DNA of 64,000 nt from Sulfuricurvum sp. IAE1 (GTDB taxonomy: Bacteria; Campylobacterota; Campylobacteria; Campylobacterales; Sulfurimonadaceae): positions 1 through 64,000 of the forward strand of contig NZ_SLTI01000023.1 in NCBI RefSeq assembly GCF_004347735.1, written 5' to 3'. Positions 1 through 7,101 of this stretch are shown one piece after another (the stretch's first letter is position 1; every line of letters begins with the position of its first letter). Below the pieces are notes generated by a model. The model was not told the DNA's origin and ran no database searches. It was given only the letters and a program-made list of their open reading frames with translations. The position numbers and the translations under genes are program-made.

Positions 1-1085
1 AGTACAAGATGACGGAACGGCTTGCTGAGTATGTCAAAAAACAATCGGTACTACGTCCTTATGCCCATGTAGCCAAAGAGGTAGGTTTGAGCGATGCGAC
101 GGTGTACGGCCTATTCATCGATTACAAGCAGGAGACGGAAGATAAAGTTAAATTCGCTACTCCGAAAATTATGGGTATCGATGAGATCCATCTTGCAAAA
201 CAACCTCGTTGCGTCATTACTAACATCGAAGAGCGGACGATCATCGAGATGTTGCGTGATCGAAACAAGCCTACTGTCATCAAGTACCTCAAGGGGATCA
301 AAGAACCTCACATTATTCTACGCGTGACGATGGATATGTGGAAACCATATCGTGATGCAGTCAAAGAGGTGCTTCCGAACGCTAAGATTATCATCGATAA
401 ATTCCATGTCGTCCGTATGGCCAACAATGCAGTTGAGAAATGCCGTAAAGAGATCAGATCTTCATTGACGGCTAATCAACGGCGCGATCTAAAGAACGAT
501 CGTTTCTTATTGCTCAAGCGCGAACATCAGCTCAAACCGAGAGAGAAGCTGCTTGTTTCCCACTGGAAAGTGAACTATCCGAACCTCGGCAAAGCATATG
601 AACTCAAAGAGACATTTTATGCTATCTATGAGGCTAAGGATGACGATGAAGCGTTTAACCGATACGAAGCATGGGAAAGCGGTTTAACGGAAGATATGCG
701 GCCGTATTTCAATGAATTACACCGTGCCGTATCCAACTGGCACAAAGAGATATTCAGCTACTTCCATTATCCGGCTACTAATGCTTATACTGAATCAATG
801 AATAGTGTAATCCGTCATATCGATCGGATGGGTAGAAGCTATGGGTTTGAATCGATTAGGGCAAAGGTGCTATTCGCATCCAACCTTCATTCGATCACAA
901 AGAAACCGAAATTTAATAAACGTCATTCCAGTATGATGGAACCTACATTCGATAGAAGTATGGGCTATTCAACCGCTAAAACACTTTATCAACAAAAACA
1001 AGAATATGAGGTAATTAATTATGGAGTATCGATCGATAAGTTGGCTGAGATGTTGGAGTCTGGAAAACTCCAATTCGACGTTTAG
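1..1085 (+). CDS. ISL3-family transposase, 5' end cut by window edge
   Basis: Transposase of an insertion sequence. The visible part begins in a helix-turn-helix-like stretch (LSDATVYGLF, about residues 27 to 36 from the first internal ATG at 9) and continues into the DDE domain. The DDE domain shows GIDEIH with the first catalytic Asp, a DMWKPY segment, DKFHVV, and a C-terminal NAYTESMNSVIR block containing the catalytic Glu and the family's typical N..TE..N pattern, followed by RMGRSYGFESIR. The frame stays open to base 1, and ISL3 enzymes carry an N-terminal zinc finger that is not seen here. The true start is therefore outside the window and the ATG at 9 is internal. No frameshift is visible, so the 3' part looks intact. 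Confidence 0.9.
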   Translation, partial: YKMTERLAEYVKKQSVLRPYAHVAKEVGLSDATVYGLFIDYKQETEDKVKFATPKIMGIDEIHLAKQPRCVITNIEERTIIEMLRDRNKPTVIKYLKGIKEPHIILRVTMDMWKPYRDAVKEVLPNAKIIIDKFHVVRMANNAVEKCRKEIRSSLTANQRRDLKNDRFLLLKREHQLKPREKLLVSHWKVNYPNLGKAYELKETFYAIYEAKDDDEAFNRYEAWESGLTEDMRPYFNELHRAVSNWHKEIFSYFHYPATNAYTESMNSVIRHIDRMGRSYGFESIRAKVLFASNLHSITKKPKFNKRHSSMMEPTFDRSMGYSTAKTLYQQKQEYEVINYGVSIDKLAEMLESGKLQFDV

Positions 1086-1092
1086 TTTCAAT

Positions 1093-1132
1093 GGGTCTAA
1101 AAGTGCATTTCAACCACTTAATAAAGAGACCC
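1093..1132. repeat. Candidate right terminal inverted repeat of the ISL3 element
   Basis: Directly after the transposase stop lies a segment that starts GGGTCT (1093-1098) and ends AGACCC (1127-1132). Read inwards from 1132 on the minus strand it begins GGGTCTCTTTATTAAGTG. A terminus starting with a G-rich GGGTCT-like hexamer just past the transposase stop is plausible for an IS end. The matching left end is outside the window, so the exact tip and the target duplication cannot be confirmed. Confidence 0.45.
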
Positions 1133-1154
1133 GAAAATTCAAGAGGATTTTACA

Positions 1155-1264
1155 ATGCAGGGACGAGCGATTACAGCCCTTTGCTATTTGTAGTGTTCTT
1201 GGCTTTTGCTATGTTAGCTATCGGGTATATTGGCGTTGAGATATATCAATATAATATTCATTAA
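1155..1264 (+). pseudogene. Small single-pass membrane peptide, start and body in different frames
   Basis: An ATG at 1155 has a good Shine-Dalgarno (AAGAGGA, 1141-1147) but its frame stops after 12 codons at 1193. A second frame gives a strongly hydrophobic peptide, PLLFVVFLAFAMLAIGYIGV followed by EIYQYNIH, ending at 1264, with no ATG near its beginning. A single-base gain or two-base loss between about 1160 and 1180 would join the two into a protein of about 36 residues with one membrane span. I see a decayed or frameshifted small membrane gene beside the IS end. A sequencing error or chance are the alternatives. Confidence 0.35.
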
Positions 1265-1293
1265 TTGCTCGTTGATGGATCAAAATCGTTGTG

Positions 1294-1386
1294 ATGGGAA
1301 ATAAGCTGTCGATCGTCACTCCAGAGAAAGACCTTGATATTGAAGTAAATGGCATAAAATACGAACCTATTGATAAATCTAAATAA
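1294..1386 (+). CDS. Very small ORF, 30 residues, unknown
   Basis: The ATG at 1294 opens a 30-residue reading frame (MGNKLSIVTPEKDLDIEV... ending YEPIDKSK) that stops 10 bases before the next gene. The composition is that of a soluble protein, with alternating charged residues. No clear ribosome-binding site precedes it. It may be a real mini-gene in a tandem of small ORFs between 1155 and 1675, or a chance frame. No family is recognised. Confidence 0.25.
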   Translation: MGNKLSIVTPEKDLDIEVNGIKYEPIDKSK

Positions 1387-1396
1387 ATGAACATAA

Positions 1397-1675
1397 ATGG
1401 CTGATTTTGAAGCATACGCGCAGCAAGACTCCCGAGTAGGCAAATGGGGATATTTTTATTCCTATTCAGACGAACAAACACTTATTCGTAAAGCCGGGCA
1501 ATCCGGTTATATTTTTGACTCAAAAGAAGATGCAGAAAAAGCGATTGAGGGCCTTAAAGTAGAGCTTTCCGAGTGGGCAACAAAAGAATTTGAAAAAAAA
1601 TTGACCGGAAACCTCATCCTCGGGGTAGCATTGCTTGTAGCGATCATTTTTGCAACTAAATGGATTTTGGATTAA
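1397..1675 (+). CDS. Hypothetical tail-anchored membrane protein, 92 aa
   Basis: A 92-residue protein of unknown function. Residues 1 to 65 are soluble, charged and probably helical, with aromatic-rich WGYFYSYSD near residues 17 to 25 and a helix rich in Glu and Lys at 43 to 65. A hydrophobic span, LILGVALLVAIIFATKWIL, occupies about residues 72 to 91, ending almost at the C-terminus. This is a tail-anchor layout with the body predicted in the cytoplasm. It lies between IS debris and a convergent histidine kinase gene. Similarity to a known family is not apparent to me. Confidence 0.6.
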   Translation: MADFEAYAQQDSRVGKWGYFYSYSDEQTLIRKAGQSGYIFDSKEDAEKAIEGLKVELSEWATKEFEKKLTGNLILGVALLVAIIFATKWILD

Positions 1676-1698
1676 GCCGCAGCATAATGCCGCGGCAT
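1676..1698. terminator. Possible bidirectional terminator between convergent genes
   Basis: GCCGC (1676-1680) can pair with GCGGC (1692-1696) across an 11-base loop, and ATGCCGCGGCAT at 1687-1698 is a perfect 12-base palindrome. It sits exactly between the converging stop codons. The downstream T-tract on the plus strand is short and interrupted (ATCATTTT), so it is a weak terminator call. Confidence 0.35.
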
Positions 1699-4580
1699 CA
1701 TTTTAAAAACCCTTCAAGCGTTTCACACATCGTCTTGTAATCGACTTCATCACGCTCTTTTGCGTGGTCCTCAATTCTTTCAGCGATTTCGCTCGCTTCG
1801 TAAAAACACAAACTCCCCGCGCTTCCCTTGACAATATGTGCTACACGAGCAATCTCATCCAGATCGTTTTCGTTGATTGCCTTTAAAAAGAGAGTGTGGT
1901 ATTCCCTCCAATTCGCATAAAAATCGTCTAGAAGCATCTCGGCTATCTCGACATCAACCCCTAGAGTTTCGGCAATCCTGGATGCCTTATCGTTCGTTTG
2001 AAGACTATGTTGATCTGATGATGACACAACGGGTTCGGAAACCTCTTTGAGATGCCCTAAAAAAGTAGCAATTACGGAATCGAATTTCACGCGATCGATA
2101 GGTTTGGAAATAAAGCCGCTCATTCCTTGGTCGAGATATTTTTTTTCTCTTCCTTTGATGGCATCCGCAGTCAATGCCACGATTGGTGTCTTGCGATCAA
2201 CGCCCATCCGATCCTCGTGCTCAATAATCTGGCGCGTCGCCTCTTCGCCGCCCATCACCGGCATGTGGATGTCCATTAAAATGATGTCGAACCCTCGATC
2301 TTCCTTGTAATAGAGGTCTTTGACCGCCTCTACTGCCTGAAACCCGTTTTCAGCGAACACAGGTTCAATTCCAAGCCTATTTAATAGCGCCTGAACGACG
2401 CTGCGGTTTGTTTTGCCATCCTCAGCGACAAGAACGCTTGCATTGTACCTGGCGGCAGGTTCCGATGCTGCAATCTTATGAATGTCCTCTGTCGCATGAT
2501 AGCGGTTGTCAAGGATTGCATCATAAATCTTGGAGCCGTTAATTGGCATACTGATGACCGCATCAGAGCGAAATCGATTGCGATTTTTGGTATTTGCAGG
2601 AACGATGCTCACGATCCGAAGTCTCTCTCTGAGGCTGTCGTCGATCCACTCGATAAAATCACACCCGGTTGAAACCACGATCATGATATCGCAGCAGATG
2701 AGCTCTACCTCGTCACGATTGTGAATTTCGACATAGTTCAGCAAAAACGAATCAAGGTAACGGAATAGGGTGCTCGCGCATCTTCTGGCCCGGTCATTAT
2801 CTACGATGTAGATGCCGATGGTTTTGTGCATATTGTCGATATCAACACGATTCTTCCCACTTTCGCACAATGGTAAATCTAGCTCGAAATAAAATCGGCT
2901 CCCTTCTCCATAGATGCTTTCTACCTGAAGCTGGCTCCCCATCATTTCAACCAGATTTTTGCTGATTGAAAGGCCAAGCCCTGTGCCGCCAAATTTTCTG
3001 GAAATCGTATTATCCGCCTGCGTGAACGGGTTAAAGATGTCAGAAACATCTTCGCTGCGTATTCCAATCCCAGTGTCCTTTACGGCAATCCGCACCGTAA
3101 TGTGGCTCTCGTCTCGGGCAGTGAGTTCAGCCGCAACACTCACTTCTCCTGACTCTGTGAATTTGATCGCGTTTCCCACAAGGTTTGTCACTACCTGCTT
3201 GATTCGTTTCGGGTCCCCCATTGTGCATGTTGGGATTTGCGGATCGATAAATACGCAGAAATCAATCCCTTTTTCATGGGCTTTGGCGACGAACAGATCG
3301 GTGATCGATTCGAGCTCTTCTACCAAATCAAAATCGATATTATCGATCTCAAAGGCCCCTGTTTCAATTTTGGAAAAATCGAGAATGTCATTGATGATTG
3401 AGAGTAGCGATTGGGCCGATCGCTTGATGACCGACACATATTCCTTTTGCCCGACATCCAAAACACCTTCTTCTAGCAGCTCAACGACAGGTATGATGCC
3501 ATTGAGCGGTGTGCGAATTTCATGGCTCATATTGGCGAGAAAGCTCGATTTGGCATACGACTCCCGATGAGCCTCGTTCGCTTCCTCCTTGGCATTGTCC
3601 GCCTCCTTCTGCGCGGCAGTGATATCGTTCAGAGAAACGATGTAATATTCCCGCAGATGACTCCCTTTACCAAGACTGAGAATTTTCGCGTTCACTTCGA
3701 AGGTCCGCAAAACACCATCGGCGTCATGAGCTTTAACACGCCGATCCGCCATCTGTCCGGCAGCTCCGGTCAGCATGTCAAGCCACCACTTTGAATGGGC
3801 GATACTGCATGAATCCTCATGCTGGGAAAAAATATCAAAAAAACTTTTTTGACGCTGCTTAAAGTCGTTGAGGTCTTTAAACCCGAACGTTTTAAAAAAC
3901 GCACGGTTCAAGGAGATAATCCCAACCCCCTTTTCGAGGACTGCCACAATATTTGGCTGTTCGTCAAGGATGATCGAATTAAGTTCTTTGTGCTGCTTCG
4001 CGATGTTGCGATGAAGAATTTTGTCGCTGATGTCATAGTGTATCGCGATGCTTCCGATCAAATTGCCACTTGGATCAAAATCCTTCGATAATCGAAGTTC
4101 TACAAACAACTCTTTGCCGCTTTTGGTGAGGAACTTTACTTCTCCGGACCACCCGACCTTTGGTGATTTAAGGGCGTCCTCATACATTGCCAGGTTGTCC
4201 GGGTGGCAGTAAACATCGGCGCTGCGTCCTATCAGATCGGCATAATCGTACCCAAGCGACCGGCAAAACAGATCATTGGCATACAATATCTTCCCCTGGG
4301 CGTCGGTTTTGATGACAAATGCGGTCGTATCGACAATTTCACGATACTCTTCCGAACGCATGATTGGCGCCTGCGGGGCTGAATTTTCAAGAGTGTCAAT
4401 ATCGCCGAGAATAGAGACAAGACGGTAGGGGTTTATACCGGACAACAGTTTCGGGTTTCTACCGTCGGTTAAAGCATTGAGGATCTTTTCTGCTTCGGAT
4501 CTGGCCGCAGCAACCATCGAACCGATATCGGGGCGCGGACGCCGTTTGTCTCTTCCGGTTTTAGGCAATTTAGGATTCAT
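1698..4580 (-). CDS. Cytoplasmic hybrid histidine kinase, PAS-PAS-HisKA-HATPase-REC-HPt
   Basis: A 960-residue phosphorelay kinase. Two PAS folds lie at about 75-190 and 200-325. The HisKA dimerisation helix carries SHEIRTPLNG with the phospho-His near 353. The HATPase domain (about 455-575) shows DPKRIKQVVTNLVGNAIKF and DTGIGI/GTGLGLSI boxes. A degenerate receiver-like stretch (about 590-710) lacks the usual Asp pair. A true receiver (about 720-850) carries ILMDIHMPVMGG. A C-terminal HPt domain carries AHIVKGSAGS. No signal peptide or membrane span is visible, so the sensing is internal. Its start overlaps the stop of the upstream receiver gene by four bases (ATGA), so the two are translationally coupled. 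It is the last gene of the leftward accessory train and may report on or control the mobile element; its input signal is unknown. Confidence 0.9.
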   Translation of the reverse strand: MNPKLPKTGRDKRRPRPDIGSMVAAARSEAEKILNALTDGRNPKLLSGINPYRLVSILGDIDTLENSAPQAPIMRSEEYREIVDTTAFVIKTDAQGKILYANDLFCRSLGYDYADLIGRSADVYCHPDNLAMYEDALKSPKVGWSGEVKFLTKSGKELFVELRLSKDFDPSGNLIGSIAIHYDISDKILHRNIAKQHKELNSIILDEQPNIVAVLEKGVGIISLNRAFFKTFGFKDLNDFKQRQKSFFDIFSQHEDSCSIAHSKWWLDMLTGAAGQMADRRVKAHDADGVLRTFEVNAKILSLGKGSHLREYYIVSLNDITAAQKEADNAKEEANEAHRESYAKSSFLANMSHEIRTPLNGIIPVVELLEEGVLDVGQKEYVSVIKRSAQSLLSIINDILDFSKIETGAFEIDNIDFDLVEELESITDLFVAKAHEKGIDFCVFIDPQIPTCTMGDPKRIKQVVTNLVGNAIKFTESGEVSVAAELTARDESHITVRIAVKDTGIGIRSEDVSDIFNPFTQADNTISRKFGGTGLGLSISKNLVEMMGSQLQVESIYGEGSRFYFELDLPLCESGKNRVDIDNMHKTIGIYIVDNDRARRCASTLFRYLDSFLLNYVEIHNRDEVELICCDIMIVVSTGCDFIEWIDDSLRERLRIVSIVPANTKNRNRFRSDAVISMPINGSKIYDAILDNRYHATEDIHKIAASEPAARYNASVLVAEDGKTNRSVVQALLNRLGIEPVFAENGFQAVEAVKDLYYKEDRGFDIILMDIHMPVMGGEEATRQIIEHEDRMGVDRKTPIVALTADAIKGREKKYLDQGMSGFISKPIDRVKFDSVIATFLGHLKEVSEPVVSSSDQHSLQTNDKASRIAETLGVDVEIAEMLLDDFYANWREYHTLFLKAINENDLDEIARVAHIVKGSAGSLCFYEASEIAERIEDHAKERDEVDYKTMCETLEGFLK

Positions 4581-4978
4581 TCTCTGGCCTTGCCAATCAA
4601 AGAGGAGAGCGCATCGAAAGCATTGTTCTCTCCTTTTGCAAATGATTTGACCACATAATGAACTGAGAAAGTGTGACTCATTCGCAGCGCCATTGATGTT
4701 GATTTATCGCCGGTGAGAAGTATCATCATCCCAGTAAACCCGATATTGTGGAGATGAGTGAGTATGTCATATCCCTTCGGCTGATCCTTTCCGAGATCGT
4801 TGTCACAAATGATCACCCTGAAATGGTCAATCCCTTTGTCGTTGAGGTCGTAAAAAAACTCATCGGCGCTGCCGAATTCCGAAATGCTGTCCCAAGACAT
4901 AACCGAGCCTCCGCTGCGCAAGACTGCGGAGACTGTTTTGCGGATTGTAGAGTCGTCGTCGATAAGTGCGATATTCAT
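4577..4978 (-). CDS. Stand-alone receiver-like protein coupled to the hybrid kinase
   Basis: A 133-residue single-domain CheY-like protein. It starts MNIALIDDDSTIRK, which supplies the acidic pocket, with ICDNDLGKDQPKGYDIL as the likely phosphorylation loop (first Asp near residue 58) and LLTGDKST and VVKS as the later Thr/Ser and Lys positions. The loop after the Asp is longer than in CheY, so the phosphorylation site is inferred rather than sure. There is no output domain. The gene sits 10 bases after the YdjM-like gene and overlaps the kinase gene by four bases, which argues that it is a partner of that kinase. Confidence 0.75.
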   Translation of the reverse strand: MNIALIDDDSTIRKTVSAVLRSGGSVMSWDSISEFGSADEFFYDLNDKGIDHFRVIICDNDLGKDQPKGYDILTHLHNIGFTGMMILLTGDKSTSMALRMSHTFSVHYVVKSFAKGENNAFDALSSLIGKARE

Positions 4979-4988
4979 GTGTGCTCCT

Positions 4989-5504
4989 TTAAATTAGCCC
5001 CTGAAACGAAGCCATTAGGTATCCGTTGATCAGAAGGAGGAATGTATTGAAAAAATGTTCAATGAAGCCGTTGGTGTAGAATCGGAATCCATCCGGCAAA
5101 AGAACAATTTTCTGATCCGGCCACAGTGGATAAAAATATCCGCGCACTCCGCCGACGGTTATGAGGTCGCCAACCGTGTGCATGAGCCAACCAAGCCCGA
5201 AAGCGGCCACAAGAATATTCTCAAAAGCCGAGCCAATGAGGATAATCGAAAGTGGTACAAGAAAAATATGCGTTACCCCGCGGTGTCGAAAAGTAGGAAA
5301 GAACAGGCTAAGGATTTTGATAGTCCACGACATGAACATCAATCTCCGCCCAATGAAAGAGTTTGGTTCGTCAACATCAGGAAAGAGACTGCCAGCCGCC
5401 ACGGCCGCAATCAAAGCTCCTGCTTCAATCCCGCTGAGTCCAAGAGTCTGTGCCCAGATGATAGACGGGGGCAGTGCAAGAAGAACGTGTCCTTTGGCAG
5501 TCAT
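4989..5504 (-). CDS. YdjM/LexA-regulated-type membrane-bound metal-dependent hydrolase
   Basis: A 171-residue integral membrane protein of the DUF457/YdjM group. Family metal-ligand motifs are visible in order: GHVLLALPPS near the N-terminus (His 6), SLFPDVDEPNS (about 39-49), HRGVTHIFLVPL (about 73-84) and GWLMHTVGDLIT (about 104-115). Hydrophobic spans surround them. Members are predicted inner-membrane hydrolases and are common on phages and mobile elements; substrates are not established. The start overlaps the stop of the replication gene by four bases, which puts it in the same operon. Confidence 0.8.
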   Translation of the reverse strand: MTAKGHVLLALPPSIIWAQTLGLSGIEAGALIAAVAAGSLFPDVDEPNSFIGRRLMFMSWTIKILSLFFPTFRHRGVTHIFLVPLSIILIGSAFENILVAAFGLGWLMHTVGDLITVGGVRGYFYPLWPDQKIVLLPDGFRFYTNGFIEHFFNTFLLLINGYLMASFQGLI

Positions 5505-6769
5505 CTTGATCTGTCCGGTTCGCGTGAAAATTCCATGCAGCGCTGATACGCGATTTCGATGACAATCGAAATGATGCGATCGGCTTGTTCGCCGTAATCA
5601 ACGGCCAGTTTGTGCCATCCCTGGTCGAAAGATTCTTTCGCCAACGACACAAAACTTTTTTTGCCTGGGGCAGGGGAGAGGGCCATGAAATCCGCGGACA
5701 GCGATTCAATCACAGCCTGCTCGTTTTCATTGGCATTGAGCCATTCGGCAAAGAATCCACTCTCTTCGGAACCCAGCTCGGAGAGCTGCGACAGGAGATG
5801 TTTTTCGAATGCAAACGGATTTACAACCCCACCGCTGTTTTTGCGGAAATTGAGGTACTCCTCCAGCACCATTTCGGTAATTCCGTGGAGCATGGAGATT
5901 GATTCGACGTTGAGGGGTTTCTTTAAATCACCCCGCCCATTGCCTTTGGGGGGTAGGGGGGTAATATTATCTCTTCTCTCTTCACTCTTATATCTTAGGG
6001 GCGTTTCATCCGTTACATGTAACGTTTCTGTAACGTTACATGTAACGTTACACTTTTCGTTACAGTCAAAATCGCAGTATTCATGGGATTTATAAGCCAT
6101 ATCATTGACTGGTTGTTCCGTTACATGTAACGCTGCATCAGTTACATTTTCGTTACCTGTAACACTCGGCTTCGTTACATGTAACGCTGCATCAGTTACA
6201 TTTTCGTTACACGGCGTTACACTTTTCGTTACATCGCCGTTACATGAATCATCTTCAGAGGAGGTATTCTGACTTGAGGGTAGGGCGCCTCTTTTCTTCA
6301 TGCGGTGTTCGCGTACCCTCTCCGCTGCTGTTTTTGGGGTCTTTTTTTCAGCTCCAGTGTCCATACCAAGGGCAAGTCTCTTTCGTTCTCTGAAGCGCTT
6401 GACACGTTCCGTTGATTCGCCATCCTTGCCAATCATCGAAGGTACTTGGGTAAGTAAATAAACGCTCGGCGCCTCCTCGTTCAACAAGGCATTGGCCTCT
6501 AAAAAAGAGAGGAGGACATTAAGATCGCGTTCGCTTTCGTCGAGAACAAGGGCAAGTTCGTCAAGCAATGACTTTTCATATTTAACCGGCAACAGCCCAC
6601 CCCATCTTGCGGAGTAGAGCATCACCTTCTGGTAGAGAATTGTATAGGAGTCCCCGCCTGCATGGCGGCGTAGTTTTTTAATAATAGGTTGTTCAAAAAA
6701 GTCGATCGGGAACTTGATCCATTTTGCGGGTCTTTCAAGTTCTGCAAAGTTTATTCCTGAGATGATCAT
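5501..6769 (-). CDS. Phage-type replisome organizer / element replication initiator
   Basis: A 422-residue protein. Residues 10-130 match the phage replisome-organizer N-terminal (winged-helix) pattern: KWIKFPIDFFEQPIIKKLRR, then a GG-loop, YSARWGGLLPV, a SFLEANALL helix, a strand YLLTQV and a basic tail ERVKRFRERKR. Residues 135-275 are a low-complexity linker containing repeats such as NENVTDAALHVT (twice) and CNVTCNVTETLHVT. Residues 280-422 form a predicted helical C-terminal region, perhaps a helicase or loader contact. The repeated linker codons form a DNA array of GTTAC sites (see separate entry), so gene and origin may be the same locus. The start overlaps the preceding stop by four bases. 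Function is inferred from the N-terminal domain; the C-terminal part is unassigned. Confidence 0.75.
   Translation of the reverse strand: MIISGINFAELERPAKWIKFPIDFFEQPIIKKLRRHAGGDSYTILYQKVMLYSARWGGLLPVKYEKSLLDELALVLDESERDLNVLLSFLEANALLNEEAPSVYLLTQVPSMIGKDGESTERVKRFRERKRLALGMDTGAEKKTPKTAAERVREHRMKKRGALPSSQNTSSEDDSCNGDVTKSVTPCNENVTDAALHVTKPSVTGNENVTDAALHVTEQPVNDMAYKSHEYCDFDCNEKCNVTCNVTETLHVTDETPLRYKSEERRDNITPLPPKGNGRGDLKKPLNVESISMLHGITEMVLEEYLNFRKNSGGVVNPFAFEKHLLSQLSELGSEESGFFAEWLNANENEQAVIESLSADFMALSPAPGKKSFVSLAKESFDQGWHKLAVDYGEQADRIISIVIEIAYQRCMEFSREPDRSR
5961..5997. other. AT- and pyrimidine-rich stretch beside the iterons (candidate unwinding element)
   Basis: Immediately beside the iteron array the plus strand has a G-poor, pyrimidine-rich run (GTAATATTATCTCTTCTCTC and onward to about 5997). 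An easily melted, strand-biased segment flanking iterons is the usual layout of an initiator-dependent origin. It still encodes residues of the replication protein, as in the phage lambda O gene. The role is inferred from position only. Confidence 0.4.
6012..6248. repeat. GTTAC iteron array inside the replication gene (candidate origin)
   Basis: Within about 240 bases there are four perfect 12-base palindromes GTTACATGTAAC (6012-6023, 6035-6046, 6120-6131, 6174-6185) and one near-copy GTTACCTGTAAC (6152-6163). Extra single half-sites GTTACA begin at 6047, 6059, 6141, 6195, 6206, 6216, 6229 and 6239, and an inverted one lies at 6030-6034. Many are spaced 10 to 12 bases apart, about one helical turn. 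A 38-base segment (6119-6156) is repeated exactly at 6173-6210. Such an array fits binding sites for the initiator encoded by the same gene. Selection at the protein level for a Val-Thr-rich linker is the alternative. Confidence 0.7.
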
Positions 6770-7101
6770 TGAACACCCCCGCTCACCGTGAATGAAGGTA
6801 CCCCATCGCGTTCAGGCTTATAATCTCGCATGGCGATATAGCTGTTTTCGATCATAAAATCGATAACGTAAAGGATGACATCGTAGTTCTCGTCTTCATA
6901 CATGGCATCAAAGATCCTGGCTATGTCGGCAGAGGTGAAACCGTCTTCCATGACGAGACCTTCGCCGGACCAAAAAGACCAAAGAATGCGCATGTAGATG
7001 TAAACATATTCATCGCCTTTTTCGGCCCTCATTTTCACCACAGGGGGCGCCCCTGTAGTGTCAGTCAGGTTGGGGATGGGGGTATATAAAAACTTCTTCA
7101 T
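6766..7101 (-). CDS. Hypothetical 111-aa protein before the replication gene
   Basis: An unknown acidic, soluble protein of 111 residues. It has a short Pro-rich beginning (YTPIPNLTDTTGAPPVVKMR), an aromatic YVYIYMRILWSFWSGEGLV core around residues 32-50 and a helical acidic stretch, ADIARIFDAMYEDENYDVILYVIDFMIENSYIA (about 58-90). The alternation of helices with a GLVM/FTSADIA segment could be a winged-helix-like accessory domain, but no signature confirms it. It is coupled by four-base overlaps to both neighbours (EAL protein upstream, replication protein downstream), so a replication-accessory role is possible. Confidence 0.6.
   Translation of the reverse strand: MKKFLYTPIPNLTDTTGAPPVVKMRAEKGDEYVYIYMRILWSFWSGEGLVMEDGFTSADIARIFDAMYEDENYDVILYVIDFMIENSYIAMRDYKPERDGVPSFTVSGGVQ

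Noticed and set aside
6000-6250. CRISPR array
   Set aside because: Repeats are short palindromes with irregular 10 to 60 base spacing inside an open reading frame, with no unique equal-length spacers or cas genes.
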